This document shows positions 7,716 to 17,709 of a stretch of DNA of 64,000 nucleotides, in pieces. The position numbers and the translations under genes are program-made. The stretch's first letter is position 1, and the number at the start of each line of letters is the position of its first letter. The notes under the pieces were generated by a model, which searched no databases, was not told the DNA's origin, and was given only the letters and a program-made list of their open reading frames with translations. This DNA comes from Lactobacillus sp. ESL0679 (GTDB lineage: Bacteria; Bacillota; Bacilli; Lactobacillales; Lactobacillaceae): positions 99,267-163,266 of the forward strand of contig NZ_JAQTIG010000005.1 in NCBI RefSeq assembly GCF_029433515.1. The letters run 5' to 3'.

Positions 7716-8789
7716 CTTAAAGCGCATAACTATTTGTTCTGATCGAACTTCGCTACATTATGTTCCGCAACTTGGGGATGAAGTGCAGCAAATTGTCACG
7801 ATTGAGAATGATGGCTATATTACTTTTGTTAGTAGTACATATGCTGGCCCTAATCAGGATTTGAAAAATGATTTTCGTAAAAATTATGTTATTAAAAAAG
7901 CTAAGGCCAAGCAGGTGATAGCAAAAATTTTGTCATACTTTATCAAGCAAAATATCAAGCAATCTAATAATGAAACTGGTAGTTGGCAGCTGATATATGG
8001 CTTTGAAGGTAAAGAATTACTTGCTGGAAACTTTAGTATGAAGTTTACGGATATTTCTGACTATGTTAGAAAGCAAGTTGGAGTAAAATCCTATGTTTTG
8101 TTTGATGGCAGAAGAAGAACAAATAAGATTACTAGAATTGAAATTGACTATAATTCTTCTATTAATTTTAAAAGCAGCCAAGAAGTATTATGCGTAGAAC
8201 ATTTAATATTAGATCGTAGGAAGCATAGCTTTAAGATTTTTAAATCCTTTTTAGGTAGGAAAGAAGTGCAGAGTTATCATGATCGTCAAATCGCGATAAT
8301 TTTTAGAAAATTAGATTTGATTGATTTGTTCGATGATACTGATAATTGCCCTAATAGTGCAGTAATTGTAGATCAAAATTACATTATTACAGTTGATTAT
8401 ACAGAGAAGCCACAAAAAATAATTTCAGGCAGATTTGATAAAAATGGATTGCCACAGGATTATTACAAGTTAGTTAAATACTTAAATGAATATGTAAGGT
8501 CTAGTGCCAGCATAGATGTTCTAAGTCCTGAAAAATATAATTATGTCGATCCTAAAAGTGCGAAATATATGTTGTGTACTGTTGCTTATATGGAAAAGAT
8601 AGTCGGTATAGGCAGTTTTTAGCTGATAATGATGATTATCAGATAGGAGATATGGCTTGGGTGCCAGTGGGACCAAACTGTAAAAGTCAAACTGGCGAAA
8701 TTACCAAGATTGAATATTATACAGCTAAGACTCTGTCAGTACCTTTGGTTAATTTAGAATATTTAATAGGTAAGTATGTTGATTTTTAG
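7705..8789 (+). pseudogene. Second copy of the 6222-type protein, frameshifted near the C terminus
   Basis: Starts at GTG 7705 (GAAGG just upstream, AGGGAG further up) inside the end of the preceding gene. It shares the GSWQL, IISGRFDKNGLPQDYYKLV and C-terminal barrel blocks with its neighbour. The frame ends at 8622 after MEKIVGIGSF, but the expected barrel (DSRYRQFLADNDDYQIGDMAWVPVG...) continues in another frame to 8789. Adding one A in the run around 8590-8596 would restore a protein of about 361 residues. Homopolymer length makes either a true mutation or a sequencing error plausible. Function unknown. Confidence 0.7.
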
Positions 8790-8825
8790 GGAAGTAAGCA
8801 TTAAAAATTAATCGAGGTAAGTTTA

Positions 8826-10016
8826 ATGTATTTAAGAGAAATAATTGAATATGAACTAAATATGCCTGAAGATGAATATCATGACTTTAAGCAAGAATGG
8901 TATATTCCTGAAAAAAGAGATGAAATGATTAAAGACATTTTTAGCTTTGTAAATACTAGGCACCATAAGGATTGTTACTTGATTTTTGGAGTAACAGATA
9001 AAGAGCATAGAGTAATTGGCATTGAGAATGATGAAAATCGCTTAAATACGCAAAAATTAACTGATAAGATAAATTCTTTACCAATTGCTACTAATAGAAT
9101 TCCAGAAGTTAAGGTTGAAACCCTTATCTTTGAAGAACATGAAGTTGATGTCTTAATAATTAAAAATACTGACATGGTTCCAGTATATTTAGAACAAAAT
9201 AAGCAAATGAAAAAATGTAAGAAAGTTATCCATGCTGGTCAAATTTTTACAAGAGTAAATGATACAAATACGGCAATAAACTCTACGGCAAAAGATTACT
9301 TAGTTAGCGATTTGTGGAAAAAAAGATTTGGCTTAGATCTAAAGATAATTGATAAATATAAAATGAAATTAGAAGATATTAATAATTGGGAATATTTCGA
9401 ATATGAAGAAAATAGTGGATTTATGTATGATATTGAACCAGATTATTGTATATATATTGAACGACCAGAAAATAGGGATTCATATATAAAAGCTGATTCG
9501 TTTTCTTTAGATCAATTTAGATCAAATTTAAGTTGGGTAAAATTGATTTTTAAATATAGAAATGTAATTGTTACTGAACTTGATGGAGGTTTCTTAGATG
9601 GATCAGGATTTTTATCAGTAATACCTGAGACAAGCATATTAGAATGTAATTATAATGAGAATTTATTATATAATTATATGTTAATGGATTCTCTAGCTTT
9701 TAAATTTGAAAAAATGATATTTTCAGGAAGCAAAGAAATATCTCCTGATGATAATGAAATTCAAAAGTTTTCTGATTGTGTGGTGGTTTTTAAAAATAAT
9801 AGTGAAAAAGAGCTTGTTGAAGAAGGACTATTAGATGAAATAGGAAAAATACAAGAAGAAATTAAAACTTCAGATAGAGAGATTAAGTCATACAAGCATA
9901 AAGTTAAAATTGGTACTGGAAAAGAATTTGAAAAAAATCAAATTGAGTCTCTAATAATTAAAAAGAAAACTTCGCAATTTATTGTGAAAAAAATGGATAA
10001 AGCATCTCATAATTAA
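8826..10016 (+). CDS. AlbA_2/Schlafen-type domain protein
   Basis: A 396-residue protein. The N-terminal 130 residues fit the Schlafen AlbA_2 family: DEYHDFKQEWY, then IKDIFSFVNTR, YLIFGVTDKEHRVIGI and the later IFTRVNDTNTAI. This domain is described as a divergent nucleic-acid or nucleotide-binding fold found in defence-related and regulatory proteins. The C-terminal 250 residues are unrecognised, with a Lys/Glu-rich helical end (ELVEEGLLDEIGKIQEEIKTSDREIKS) likely to be a coiled coil. SD GAGG lies just upstream of ATG. It opens the methyltransferase-helicase gene set, 110 nt before the methyltransferase, and may belong to the same system. Confidence 0.7.
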   Translation: MYLREIIEYELNMPEDEYHDFKQEWYIPEKRDEMIKDIFSFVNTRHHKDCYLIFGVTDKEHRVIGIENDENRLNTQKLTDKINSLPIATNRIPEVKVETLIFEEHEVDVLIIKNTDMVPVYLEQNKQMKKCKKVIHAGQIFTRVNDTNTAINSTAKDYLVSDLWKKRFGLDLKIIDKYKMKLEDINNWEYFEYEENSGFMYDIEPDYCIYIERPENRDSYIKADSFSLDQFRSNLSWVKLIFKYRNVIVTELDGGFLDGSGFLSVIPETSILECNYNENLLYNYMLMDSLAFKFEKMIFSGSKEISPDDNEIQKFSDCVVVFKNNSEKELVEEGLLDEIGKIQEEIKTSDREIKSYKHKVKIGTGKEFEKNQIESLIIKKKTSQFIVKKMDKASHN

Positions 10017-10126
10017 GAAGGCAATAATTGTTAATTAAATTCAGGCATGAGGATATGTACTCTAATACTGATAGTCTAGTATAATAGATAATGAAGACTA
10101 TTATATTAAAGCGCAGGAGACAATTA

Positions 10127-12793
10127 ATGCTAATAACTGAAATAGAAGATAAACTTACAAAAATCATAGATAAAGATGATCATGACACCTTTATTTATGA
10201 TTTTTTGAGTATGTATAATATTCCTAAAGCAACTATAACTAAACTTCGCAAAGGAATTAATAATTTAGCCAAAGACGATAACGAAGTTTATTTAAAAAAC
10301 AAGTTGTACTACAAGGCAGTTATAGACAATAAAAACTTAATGCAGTCATATACTGATGTTAAGGATAAAGTTGATCAAATCGGTTCAAAGCCTAGATATA
10401 TTGTTGTGACTAACTTTAAACAGCTATTAGCTTATGATACAAAGACAAAAGATACATTGGATATTCCTTTTCAGCAGTTACCACAAAAATTTGAATTCTT
10501 TTTAGCATGGAATGGCATTGAAAAAGCTGATTTTGATAAAGAAAATCCTGCTGATATTCGAGCTGCTGAACGGTTTGCAAAATTATATGATGTAATTGTT
10601 AAGGATAATCCTAGTGCTACAAGAGAAGGCTTAGATCTCTTTTTAATTAGATTGCTATTTTGTCTATTTGCTGAAGATACTACCATTTTTCCTAAGAACC
10701 TGTTCACTAATAGAATTAAGGAACTGACTAAAGAAGATGGTAGTGATCTTGATAATTTTGTCGATCAGTTATTCAGTGTTCTAGATTATCCAAAATCTGA
10801 GCGACCAAAGAATATACCTAGCTGGTTAAATGATTTTCCTTATGTTGATGGAGATTTATTCAAAGCTAATCATGAATCTTTAGTATTTACTAAAAAGTCT
10901 CGTAAGTTAATTATTGATGCTGGTGAATTACTTGAATGGAATCAAATTAATCCTGATATTTTAGGATCAATGATTCAAGCAGTAGCTAGTGAAGATAGTA
11001 GAAGTCATTTAGGGATGCACTATACTTCTGTTCCTAATATTATGAAGGTCATAAAACCGTTGTTCCTAGATGATTTAAGAAAATCATTTGAAGATGCAAA
11101 GGGAAATGAGCAAAAGTTACAAAAATTATATGATCGAATCGGGCATATTAAATTTATGGACCCTGCCTGTGGCTCAGGTAATTTCTTAATTATTACGTAC
11201 AAAGAATTGCGGCAATTAGAAATAGATATTATCAAGGAATTGAATAATATGGGAATTGCTACAATGTATGTTCCTTCTGTAACACTGGATCAATTTTATG
11301 GAATAGAAATTGATGATTTCGCTTGTGATGTAACACGCTTATCATTATGGATTGCTGAACACCAAATGAATGTAAAACTTCATGAAGAAATTGCAGATGC
11401 AGTTAGACCAACTTTGCCTTTACAACATGCTGGTGCCATTATTTGTGGTAATGCACTAAGATTAGATTGGAACGAGATATTGCCTCATAAAGCTGATGAT
11501 GAAGTTTATTTGTTTGGAAATCCGCCTTATATTGGCAGTAGAAATCAAACGAAAGATAATAAATTAGACTTAAAAATGGTTTTTAAAGATAATGTTAAAT
11601 ACAAAAAATTAGATTATGTTTGCTCTTGGTATAAAAAAGCAGCTGAGTTTATAAAAAAGACAATATCAATGGCCGCTTTTGTTACAACAGATTCAATTTT
11701 TCAAGGTGAACAAGTGGCAATCTTATGGCCAGTTATTTTTAAATTAGGTATTGACATTTCATTTGTATATACTTCGTTTAAATGGAGTAATAATGCCAAA
11801 AATTCAGCAGGAGTTGAAGTAGCAATAGCAGGTATTAAAGATATAAATAAAAAATTTAATAAATCTATATATGAGAATTCGGGATATGTTAAAAAAAGCG
11901 TTTCTAACATAAGTCCTTATTTGAGTTCAGGAGGTTCTTATGTAGTCCAGCCACAAGTAAGTAGAAATGATAATTTACCTAAATTACAAAAAGGCAACGC
12001 TGCATATGATAATAATAATTTTACTTTTTCAGTAGATGAATATAAAACTTTTGTTAATAATAATCCGTCTTCTCAAAAATTGTTTAAGAAGTATATAAGT
12101 GCGTCTGACTTTTTAAATGGTAAATATAAATATTGTCTTTGGATTGAAGAATCGCAGATTATATTGGCAAAATCTATACCGGATGTAAAATTAAGAATTG
12201 ATAATGTGGAAAAATATCGATTAGATAGTAAAAGATTAGTAACTAGAAAAGCGGCAGCTACACCATTCAAGTTTGGTGAGATTAGATGGAAAAATAAGCC
12301 TGCAATGATCATACCTGTTGTGTCATCAGAAAATCGATATTATTTACCAATTGGTTATATTAATAGTGACATCATCCCTTCATACGCCACTTTTGTTATT
12401 TATGATTCGCCAATTTGGTTGTTAGGTATTTTAGAATCTAAAATTCATATGATATGGATTAGAACTGTTGCTGGTAAATTGGGGACAAGTTATAGATATT
12501 CTGCAGAACTTGTTTATAATACATTTCCTATACCTGAACTTTCTGTTAGAAGAAAAAATGAAATAGAAGATAAAGTTTATGAAATTTTAGATATTCGTGA
12601 AGAGGAAGGCGGCACTTTAGCAGATTTATATGGTTCACCATTGGCTGCTAAGAATCCTAAGCCTATGAATGTGAGATTGCTTAAGGCACATCAAGAACTA
12701 GATTACATTGTGGATAGAGCTTATAGTGATCGTGATTTTAAGGATGATAACGAACGTTTGAGTTTATTACTTAAAATGTATCAAGAAAAGTAA
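10127..12793 (+). CDS. N6-adenine DNA methyltransferase of a restriction-like system
   Basis: A class I SAM-dependent DNA methyltransferase of 888 residues. Motif I is FMDPACGSGNF (about residues 344-354) and the catalytic motif IV is NPPY (about 465-468), the N6-adenine type. A helical region precedes it (FLIRLLFCLFAEDTTIF, HLGMHYTSVPNIMKVI), and a long C-terminal part, like the target-recognition regions of MmeI- and Type ISP-like enzymes, follows. No nuclease motif is visible at the N terminus, so cleavage would have to come from a partner. The start is ATG 10127 with AGGAGA at 10115-10120; an upstream in-frame ATG at 10091 lacks an SD. No HsdS-type specificity subunit is nearby, so specificity is probably intrinsic. 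Confidence 0.85.
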   Translation: MLITEIEDKLTKIIDKDDHDTFIYDFLSMYNIPKATITKLRKGINNLAKDDNEVYLKNKLYYKAVIDNKNLMQSYTDVKDKVDQIGSKPRYIVVTNFKQLLAYDTKTKDTLDIPFQQLPQKFEFFLAWNGIEKADFDKENPADIRAAERFAKLYDVIVKDNPSATREGLDLFLIRLLFCLFAEDTTIFPKNLFTNRIKELTKEDGSDLDNFVDQLFSVLDYPKSERPKNIPSWLNDFPYVDGDLFKANHESLVFTKKSRKLIIDAGELLEWNQINPDILGSMIQAVASEDSRSHLGMHYTSVPNIMKVIKPLFLDDLRKSFEDAKGNEQKLQKLYDRIGHIKFMDPACGSGNFLIITYKELRQLEIDIIKELNNMGIATMYVPSVTLDQFYGIEIDDFACDVTRLSLWIAEHQMNVKLHEEIADAVRPTLPLQHAGAIICGNALRLDWNEILPHKADDEVYLFGNPPYIGSRNQTKDNKLDLKMVFKDNVKYKKLDYVCSWYKKAAEFIKKTISMAAFVTTDSIFQGEQVAILWPVIFKLGIDISFVYTSFKWSNNAKNSAGVEVAIAGIKDINKKFNKSIYENSGYVKKSVSNISPYLSSGGSYVVQPQVSRNDNLPKLQKGNAAYDNNNFTFSVDEYKTFVNNNPSSQKLFKKYISASDFLNGKYKYCLWIEESQIILAKSIPDVKLRIDNVEKYRLDSKRLVTRKAAATPFKFGEIRWKNKPAMIIPVVSSENRYYLPIGYINSDIIPSYATFVIYDSPIWLLGILESKIHMIWIRTVAGKLGTSYRYSAELVYNTFPIPELSVRRKNEIEDKVYEILDIREEEGGTLADLYGSPLAAKNPKPMNVRLLKAHQELDYIVDRAYSDRDFKDDNERLSLLLKMYQEK

Positions 12794-12826
12794 TTAAACA
12801 GTAATTTTTTGGGGGGAGAAATACTG

Positions 12827-13573
12827 ATGGAAAATGAAAACTTTAATTTTGCTTTAGTTGATGAAATTCAGGATATTTTAGCTAATACTTTTTCGGCTAA
12901 TCGAATTATTGGGTTACTGAAATTTTTTACAAATAATTATGGGCTACACTATCTTCCAATTTGGAGAAGTTATTCGATGGAGGACTCGTATGAAAATAAA
13001 TTAGAAATTTTATCAAATAATTTAACTTCGATGCATAGTAGTCAAATTGTGGATTTTTTACTTGGATTAAGAAATTGTACTGAAGTAAAGTCTGACACGG
13101 TTCTTCTTCAAAAAATCAATCAGCTTGATGAAAATTATGATGAAAAATCTTCTCGTTTTAAAATGGCTCAGATATTATTAGATTATCCTGAAAATATTCA
13201 AAAAGTTTGGTCCAAATGTTATTCATTTTTTGATGAAGGTAATAATAGAGAAGCGTTAGATTCTGCTAGATTAACTATTGAGTTGTTAATTAAGCATCTT
13301 GTGAAAAATGATAAATCATTAGAAAAACAGAGTAATGATTTAGGAACTTGGTTACAAAATCATAATTGTGATAGTGAAATTAGAAATCTACTAATTAATA
13401 GCTTGGATATTTATAGCAAAATACAAAATCATAATGTAAAGCATATCAATAATGGTAAACATATAGATAATTTAAATGAATCGGAAAATAGGCTAATTAT
13501 GAATTTAAGCTATACAATTTTAAAGTTTTTAACCGATTGTGATAAACAGCAGGGTATAGATCATGAAAGATAA
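12827..13573 (+). CDS. HEPN-like / Abi C-terminal-type protein of the defence operon
   Basis: About 248 residues, entirely helical in appearance. The C-terminal half (REALDSARLTIELLIKHLVK, then LGTWLQNH, ending IQNHNVKHINNGKHI...LIMNLSYTILKFL) resembles the abortive-infection C-terminal domain or related HEPN folds, where an RNxxxxH motif usually closes the domain. Here the arginine is not obvious (QNHNVKH), so RNase activity is doubtful. ATG 12827 has a very strong SD (GGGGGGAG). The helicase start overlaps its stop by 11 nt. It may be a structural or regulatory subunit or an abortive effector; that is inference. Confidence 0.55.
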   Translation: MENENFNFALVDEIQDILANTFSANRIIGLLKFFTNNYGLHYLPIWRSYSMEDSYENKLEILSNNLTSMHSSQIVDFLLGLRNCTEVKSDTVLLQKINQLDENYDEKSSRFKMAQILLDYPENIQKVWSKCYSFFDEGNNREALDSARLTIELLIKHLVKNDKSLEKQSNDLGTWLQNHNCDSEIRNLLINSLDIYSKIQNHNVKHINNGKHIDNLNESENRLIMNLSYTILKFLTDCDKQQGIDHER

Positions 13574-15512
13574 AGATGTAGTTTCAATTAATTATCATCA
13601 GACAGGTAAAAGTACCAGTACTAACGAGTTAGGTATGCGTGAAATGCAGGCTCGTGTATATCAGCATCGTAATTCAAAATATATTTTGGTCAAATCACCA
13701 CCTGCTTCTGGTAAATCTAGAGCCTTAATGTTTGTAGCCTTAGATAAATTAGCTAATCAGGGAATTAGAAAGGTAATAATTGCTGTGCCAGAACGTTCAA
13801 TTGGACGTTCTTTTAAGAATACTAATCTTACTAAGTATGGTTTTTATGAAGATTGGGAAGTTGATTCCCAATATGATTTAACTTTACCTGGTGGTGATGC
13901 GGGGAAAGTACAAAAGCTAGTTGAGTTTCTAGATGATAATACTAGTAAAATTTTGATTTGTACTCATGCGACTTTACGTTTTGCTTATGAAAAAATTGCT
14001 GATGATCATAAGTTTGATAATGTTCTAGTTGCAATTGATGAATTTCATCATGTATCTTCAGAAGATAGTTCTGTTCTTGGCGGTGCGTTGAAAAACATCA
14101 TGCATAACTCGTCTGCTCATATTTTAGCAATGACTGGTTCTTATTTTAGAGGAGATTCAGCACCGATTCTTTCACCAGAAGATGAACAAGAATTTGATAA
14201 GATTAATTATACTTATTATGAACAGCTCGATGGCTATCAATATTTAAAATCGTTTGGTATTGATTATAAATTTTATCAAGGATCATATTTAGATGCCTTA
14301 GATGAAGCATTAGACACGTCTAAAAAGACAATAATACATATTCCTAGTGTTAATTCTAGTGAATCAACTAAAGACAAGTATGGTGAAGTTGATTCAATCA
14401 TTGATGCTATTGGAACAATAATTGACAGAAATGAAGCTACTGGAATTTATACAGTAAAAGCTAAAGCTACTGGTAAAATATTAAAAGTTGCTGATTTGGT
14501 TAATGAAGAAGGTCGTGACAAGGTTCAAGAATATTTAAGAACCTTAAAGGGACCAGACGATTTAGACATTATTATTGCACTTAATATGGCAAAAGAAGGA
14601 TTTGATTGGCCTTGGGCTGAACAAGCTTTAACTATTGGTTATCGTCGCTCATTAACTGAGATTGTTCAGATAATTGGTAGAGTTACACGAGATAGTTCTA
14701 ATAAAACACATGCGCAGTTTACTAATATGATTGAGCAGCCTGATGCAAAAGATAGTGATGTACAATATGCAGTTAACCAAATTCTTAAAGCAATTACAGC
14801 TTCATTATTAATGGAACAAGTTTTAGCACCAGAAATTCATTTGAAAAGCCGCAAGCATAATAACGATAAAGCAAAGAATGGTAGTGAAATTATTATTAGT
14901 GGCTTTAGAGAGCCTTCTACTCCTAGAGTTGAAAGTATTATTGAAAATGATATGCCTGATTTAAAAGCTGCAGTTTTACAAGATAATGAAGTTAAGGAAG
15001 GTATTGCAGTTAATGCTGAGCCAGAAATAATGAATAAGGTTCTTATTCCTAAAGTTATTATGAAGCGTTATCCAGATTTATCTAATGACGAGGTGGAAGA
15101 AGTTCGTCAGCATGTTGTTGCAGATACTGTTTTGCGTCACGCAAAAGTTGATCAAACTAAAGATAGTCAAGGTAATACTAATCAATTTTTACGAATGGCT
15201 GATAAATTTATCAATGTTGATAGTTTAGATATTAATTTGATAGATAAGATTAATCCATTTCAACGTGCTTATGATGTTATGTCACAGAGTATTGATTCCG
15301 ATACTTTGCGAGTTATTGAGCGTTCTATTGATGCTCATAAATACGACTTTGATAATGATGAATTAGTTTATTTATATAATAAAGCTAAAGAGTTTGCTGC
15401 TAAATATGATCGTTTACCTAATAAAGATTCTAAGGATGATTTAGAAGTTAGAATGGCATATGCATTGGCCAAGATTGCGGATTTGCGGGCAAGAAGGTCT
15501 CAAAATGACTGA
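13563..15512 (+). CDS. SF2 DEAD/DEAH-type helicase of the restriction-like operon
   Basis: A 649-residue superfamily 2 helicase/translocase. Walker A is PPASGKS (46-52), motif II DEFHH (159-163), motif III-like MTGSYFRGD (190-198), then NMAKEGFDWPWAEQAL and motif VI QIIGRVTRD (about 369-377). The C-terminal 250 residues are unrecognised and probably mediate partner contacts. It overlaps both the preceding gene (11 nt) and the following nuclease gene (8 nt), which strongly implies a fixed-stoichiometry complex. The expected role is ATP-dependent DNA tracking that brings the methyltransferase and nuclease together, as HsdR or Res motors do in Type I/III systems (inference). Confidence 0.85.
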   Translation: MKDKDVVSINYHQTGKSTSTNELGMREMQARVYQHRNSKYILVKSPPASGKSRALMFVALDKLANQGIRKVIIAVPERSIGRSFKNTNLTKYGFYEDWEVDSQYDLTLPGGDAGKVQKLVEFLDDNTSKILICTHATLRFAYEKIADDHKFDNVLVAIDEFHHVSSEDSSVLGGALKNIMHNSSAHILAMTGSYFRGDSAPILSPEDEQEFDKINYTYYEQLDGYQYLKSFGIDYKFYQGSYLDALDEALDTSKKTIIHIPSVNSSESTKDKYGEVDSIIDAIGTIIDRNEATGIYTVKAKATGKILKVADLVNEEGRDKVQEYLRTLKGPDDLDIIIALNMAKEGFDWPWAEQALTIGYRRSLTEIVQIIGRVTRDSSNKTHAQFTNMIEQPDAKDSDVQYAVNQILKAITASLLMEQVLAPEIHLKSRKHNNDKAKNGSEIIISGFREPSTPRVESIIENDMPDLKAAVLQDNEVKEGIAVNAEPEIMNKVLIPKVIMKRYPDLSNDEVEEVRQHVVADTVLRHAKVDQTKDSQGNTNQFLRMADKFINVDSLDINLIDKINPFQRAYDVMSQSIDSDTLRVIERSIDAHKYDFDNDELVYLYNKAKEFAAKYDRLPNKDSKDDLEVRMAYALAKIADLRARRSQND

Positions 15513-16701
15513 TAAATTAATTCGCTCTTTAGATGACATTTTTAATGATCCAGATTTTGAAAAATTAATTGTACCTAAGGAAAAGAAAAAGGCAATTACT
15601 TATGATCCCGAAGTTGAAGGTTTTATTGAAATTCAAAATTGGGTAAAAAAGAATCATAGAGAACCAGAAAAGACGAGAGATATATCGAGACTGAGTGAAC
15701 GTAAGTTGGCTAGTCGACTTGAAGGTATTCGAAAAGATAAAAATAGAATTGCATTACTTAAATCATATGATGAAGAAGATTTACTAAAGAAAAATTCGTT
15801 AAAAAATATTCAGACAGAAATTAAGCATGAAAAGCAAAAATTTACTAGTTTAGATGAAATTTTAAGTGATAATTCAATTTTATTCTCCAGTAATAAAAGT
15901 AAGGTTAATCAAAAATTGTTTGTTACTAAAAAATTAGATGAAGTGAAACGTGAACGAGAAAATGAACCAGATAAAATTTCAAAAAGAAAGATTATGGATG
16001 GATTTTCTAAGTACAAATCCTTGTTTAAACAAGTTCAAGCAGAAATAACTTCAGGTATTCGTCAATTATTACCTTTTCGAAATAATCAATTGGTAGAGCA
16101 TGGCTTTTACGTGTTGAATGGACAACTTTTATACATTGAAGCGGTCGGGGAAGAATATAAAACTAAAGGTAACAATTCGAGAAAGACGAATGCACGATTA
16201 CATGTGATTTATGATAATGGAACTGAAAATTACCCTTTAAGAAATGGACTAATGGCTTCTTTATACGGTAGACATGGAAAAGTAGTAACTGAACCTGATG
16301 CAACTTTTAAATTTACTGCAGATGATCATGTTACTGGTTATGTCTACATTTTAAAATCCAATAGTTCAAATACTGTTGTTAGAAAAATTCAGTCTAACCA
16401 TTCTCTTTATAAGGTTGGCTTTACAGCAGGTACAGTTGAAAAAAGAATTGCAAATGCTGAAAATGAGTCAACATATTTATATGCACCTGTCCAAATAGTT
16501 GAAAAAATGAAAGTTGTGAATCTAAATCCTGAATCTTTGGAAACAGCTATTCATCATGCATTAAAAAAGTATCGCTTGAATGTTGAAATTCCAGCTCCAA
16601 ATGGAAAAATGCTTCAACCTAGAGAATGGTTTGTAGTTGACTTAAAAACCATTGAAGAAATTGTTAATCAGATTATTTCTAAATTACGAATGGAAGAATA
16701 G
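15505..16701 (+). CDS. GIY-YIG (T5orf172-like) nuclease of the restriction-like operon
   Basis: About 398 residues. The C-terminal third (from about residue 278) reads GYVYILKS, then LYKVGFTAGTVEKRIANAE, later LETAIHHALKKYRL and EWFVV. This is the T5orf172/MUG113 branch of GIY-YIG endonucleases: the two tyrosine-containing strands, the conserved Arg and the final Glu are all present. The N-terminal part is charged and helical. The start ATG 15505 (AAGG upstream) lies inside the end of the helicase gene; a longer in-frame start at 15460 would run deep into that gene and is rejected. It is the obvious candidate for the cleaving subunit. Confidence 0.82.
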   Translation: MTDKLIRSLDDIFNDPDFEKLIVPKEKKKAITYDPEVEGFIEIQNWVKKNHREPEKTRDISRLSERKLASRLEGIRKDKNRIALLKSYDEEDLLKKNSLKNIQTEIKHEKQKFTSLDEILSDNSILFSSNKSKVNQKLFVTKKLDEVKRERENEPDKISKRKIMDGFSKYKSLFKQVQAEITSGIRQLLPFRNNQLVEHGFYVLNGQLLYIEAVGEEYKTKGNNSRKTNARLHVIYDNGTENYPLRNGLMASLYGRHGKVVTEPDATFKFTADDHVTGYVYILKSNSSNTVVRKIQSNHSLYKVGFTAGTVEKRIANAENESTYLYAPVQIVEKMKVVNLNPESLETAIHHALKKYRLNVEIPAPNGKMLQPREWFVVDLKTIEEIVNQIISKLRMEE

Positions 16702-16751
16702 AAATATGAGTATAAGAAAGCAATCAAGTATTTTTAGTTAGGAGTATTATA

Positions 16752-17672
16752 ATGAAAATAACAAAGAAACGTATAAGAAAAGTTGAAAAATATTTATCTG
16801 ATATAAGTCAAGATGCTGAGTTTATGTTGGGAGTAAGACTAAATTCGAATGTTATGAATATAATTAACGAAAAATTCGATTCGGTAAATGGTGATAAATT
16901 ATTTATTCCAAGGCCATATATAGGCAAAATGTCGCAGCGAAATACTGTAGGAGAATTTATACCAGATAAAAGCAAGCCAAAAGAAATAGCTTATAGAACA
17001 CATGAATGGGTTTTAAAAGATTGGGGTGGAAATTTGCATTCTGGGATAAGTGAAGATCCGTATGAAAGGTATCCTAGAATATTTAAAAGTCCTAAGAATT
17101 TCAAATTCGTATGTATCGATAAAAAACTTATTATTAGTAAAAAGTTTATAAATAACAAAAATGAGCTTAATAATATAAAATTTGCAATTAATTTGCTTCT
17201 TGAAATATTTTCTGAAGCTGAAACTTTTGAAATTAATGAAGAATCTCGAAAGATAGAATCTATTAAAGAAACTGTTAATTGGCAAATTCTTCCAAAGGGA
17301 GAAAGGATTTGGAAAGTAATAAATGAAGGAAAAAGTCGAAAACTTATTTCTAAAAGTGAAAGTAAGAGAATAGACGAGAGATTTAAATACATAAATAGAT
17401 TTATACCTGACAAAATTTATCAAGGCATAGGTGGATATACTGGATATTTAGTATATGAATTCAAAAAAGCTAAAATTTATGTATTTGATTCTGTAATGTA
17501 TGGTAATGCAACCTATATTTTTAATAGATCATGGGAAGAAGTTTCGAAGTTGACAAAAAAAGAAATATTAGAAAATCATTTGGAAGAAAGAAGGATTATT
17601 CATTCTAATAATTGGAAAGCAGAGCTGAAAAATATGTTGGAAAAAGAACATATTTTTTATCAAGAAGCGTAA
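16752..17672 (+). CDS. Unrecognised protein downstream of the restriction-like genes
   Basis: A 306-residue, Lys/Glu/Ile-rich protein with a good SD (AGGAG, about 9 nt before ATG). No catalytic motif or membrane segment identified. The C-terminal segment GGYTGYLVYEFKKAKIYVFDS, with NATYIF and WEEVSKLTKKEIL, looks like a compact alpha/beta domain. It lies only 50 nt after the nuclease gene in the same direction and shares its low GC, so it was probably acquired with the operon and may be an accessory component. Function unknown. Confidence 0.6.
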   Translation: MKITKKRIRKVEKYLSDISQDAEFMLGVRLNSNVMNIINEKFDSVNGDKLFIPRPYIGKMSQRNTVGEFIPDKSKPKEIAYRTHEWVLKDWGGNLHSGISEDPYERYPRIFKSPKNFKFVCIDKKLIISKKFINNKNELNNIKFAINLLLEIFSEAETFEINEESRKIESIKETVNWQILPKGERIWKVINEGKSRKLISKSESKRIDERFKYINRFIPDKIYQGIGGYTGYLVYEFKKAKIYVFDSVMYGNATYIFNRSWEEVSKLTKKEILENHLEERRIIHSNNWKAELKNMLEKEHIFYQEA

Positions 17673-17709
17673 ATATTTGGGGGATAGAATGAGAATTCTT
17701 AATACTTGA

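Noticed and set aside
10127..16701. BREX, DISARM or classical Type I assignment
   Set aside because: No pglZ, brxL, drmB/DUF1998, hsdS or HsdR-type nuclease domain is present in the window.
16991..17423. Two long leftward open frames (about 140 and 136 codons)
   Set aside because: They are antisense to the AT-rich 16752 gene, lack ribosome binding sites, and encode low-complexity Phe/Ser/Ile-rich sequence typical of a shadow frame.
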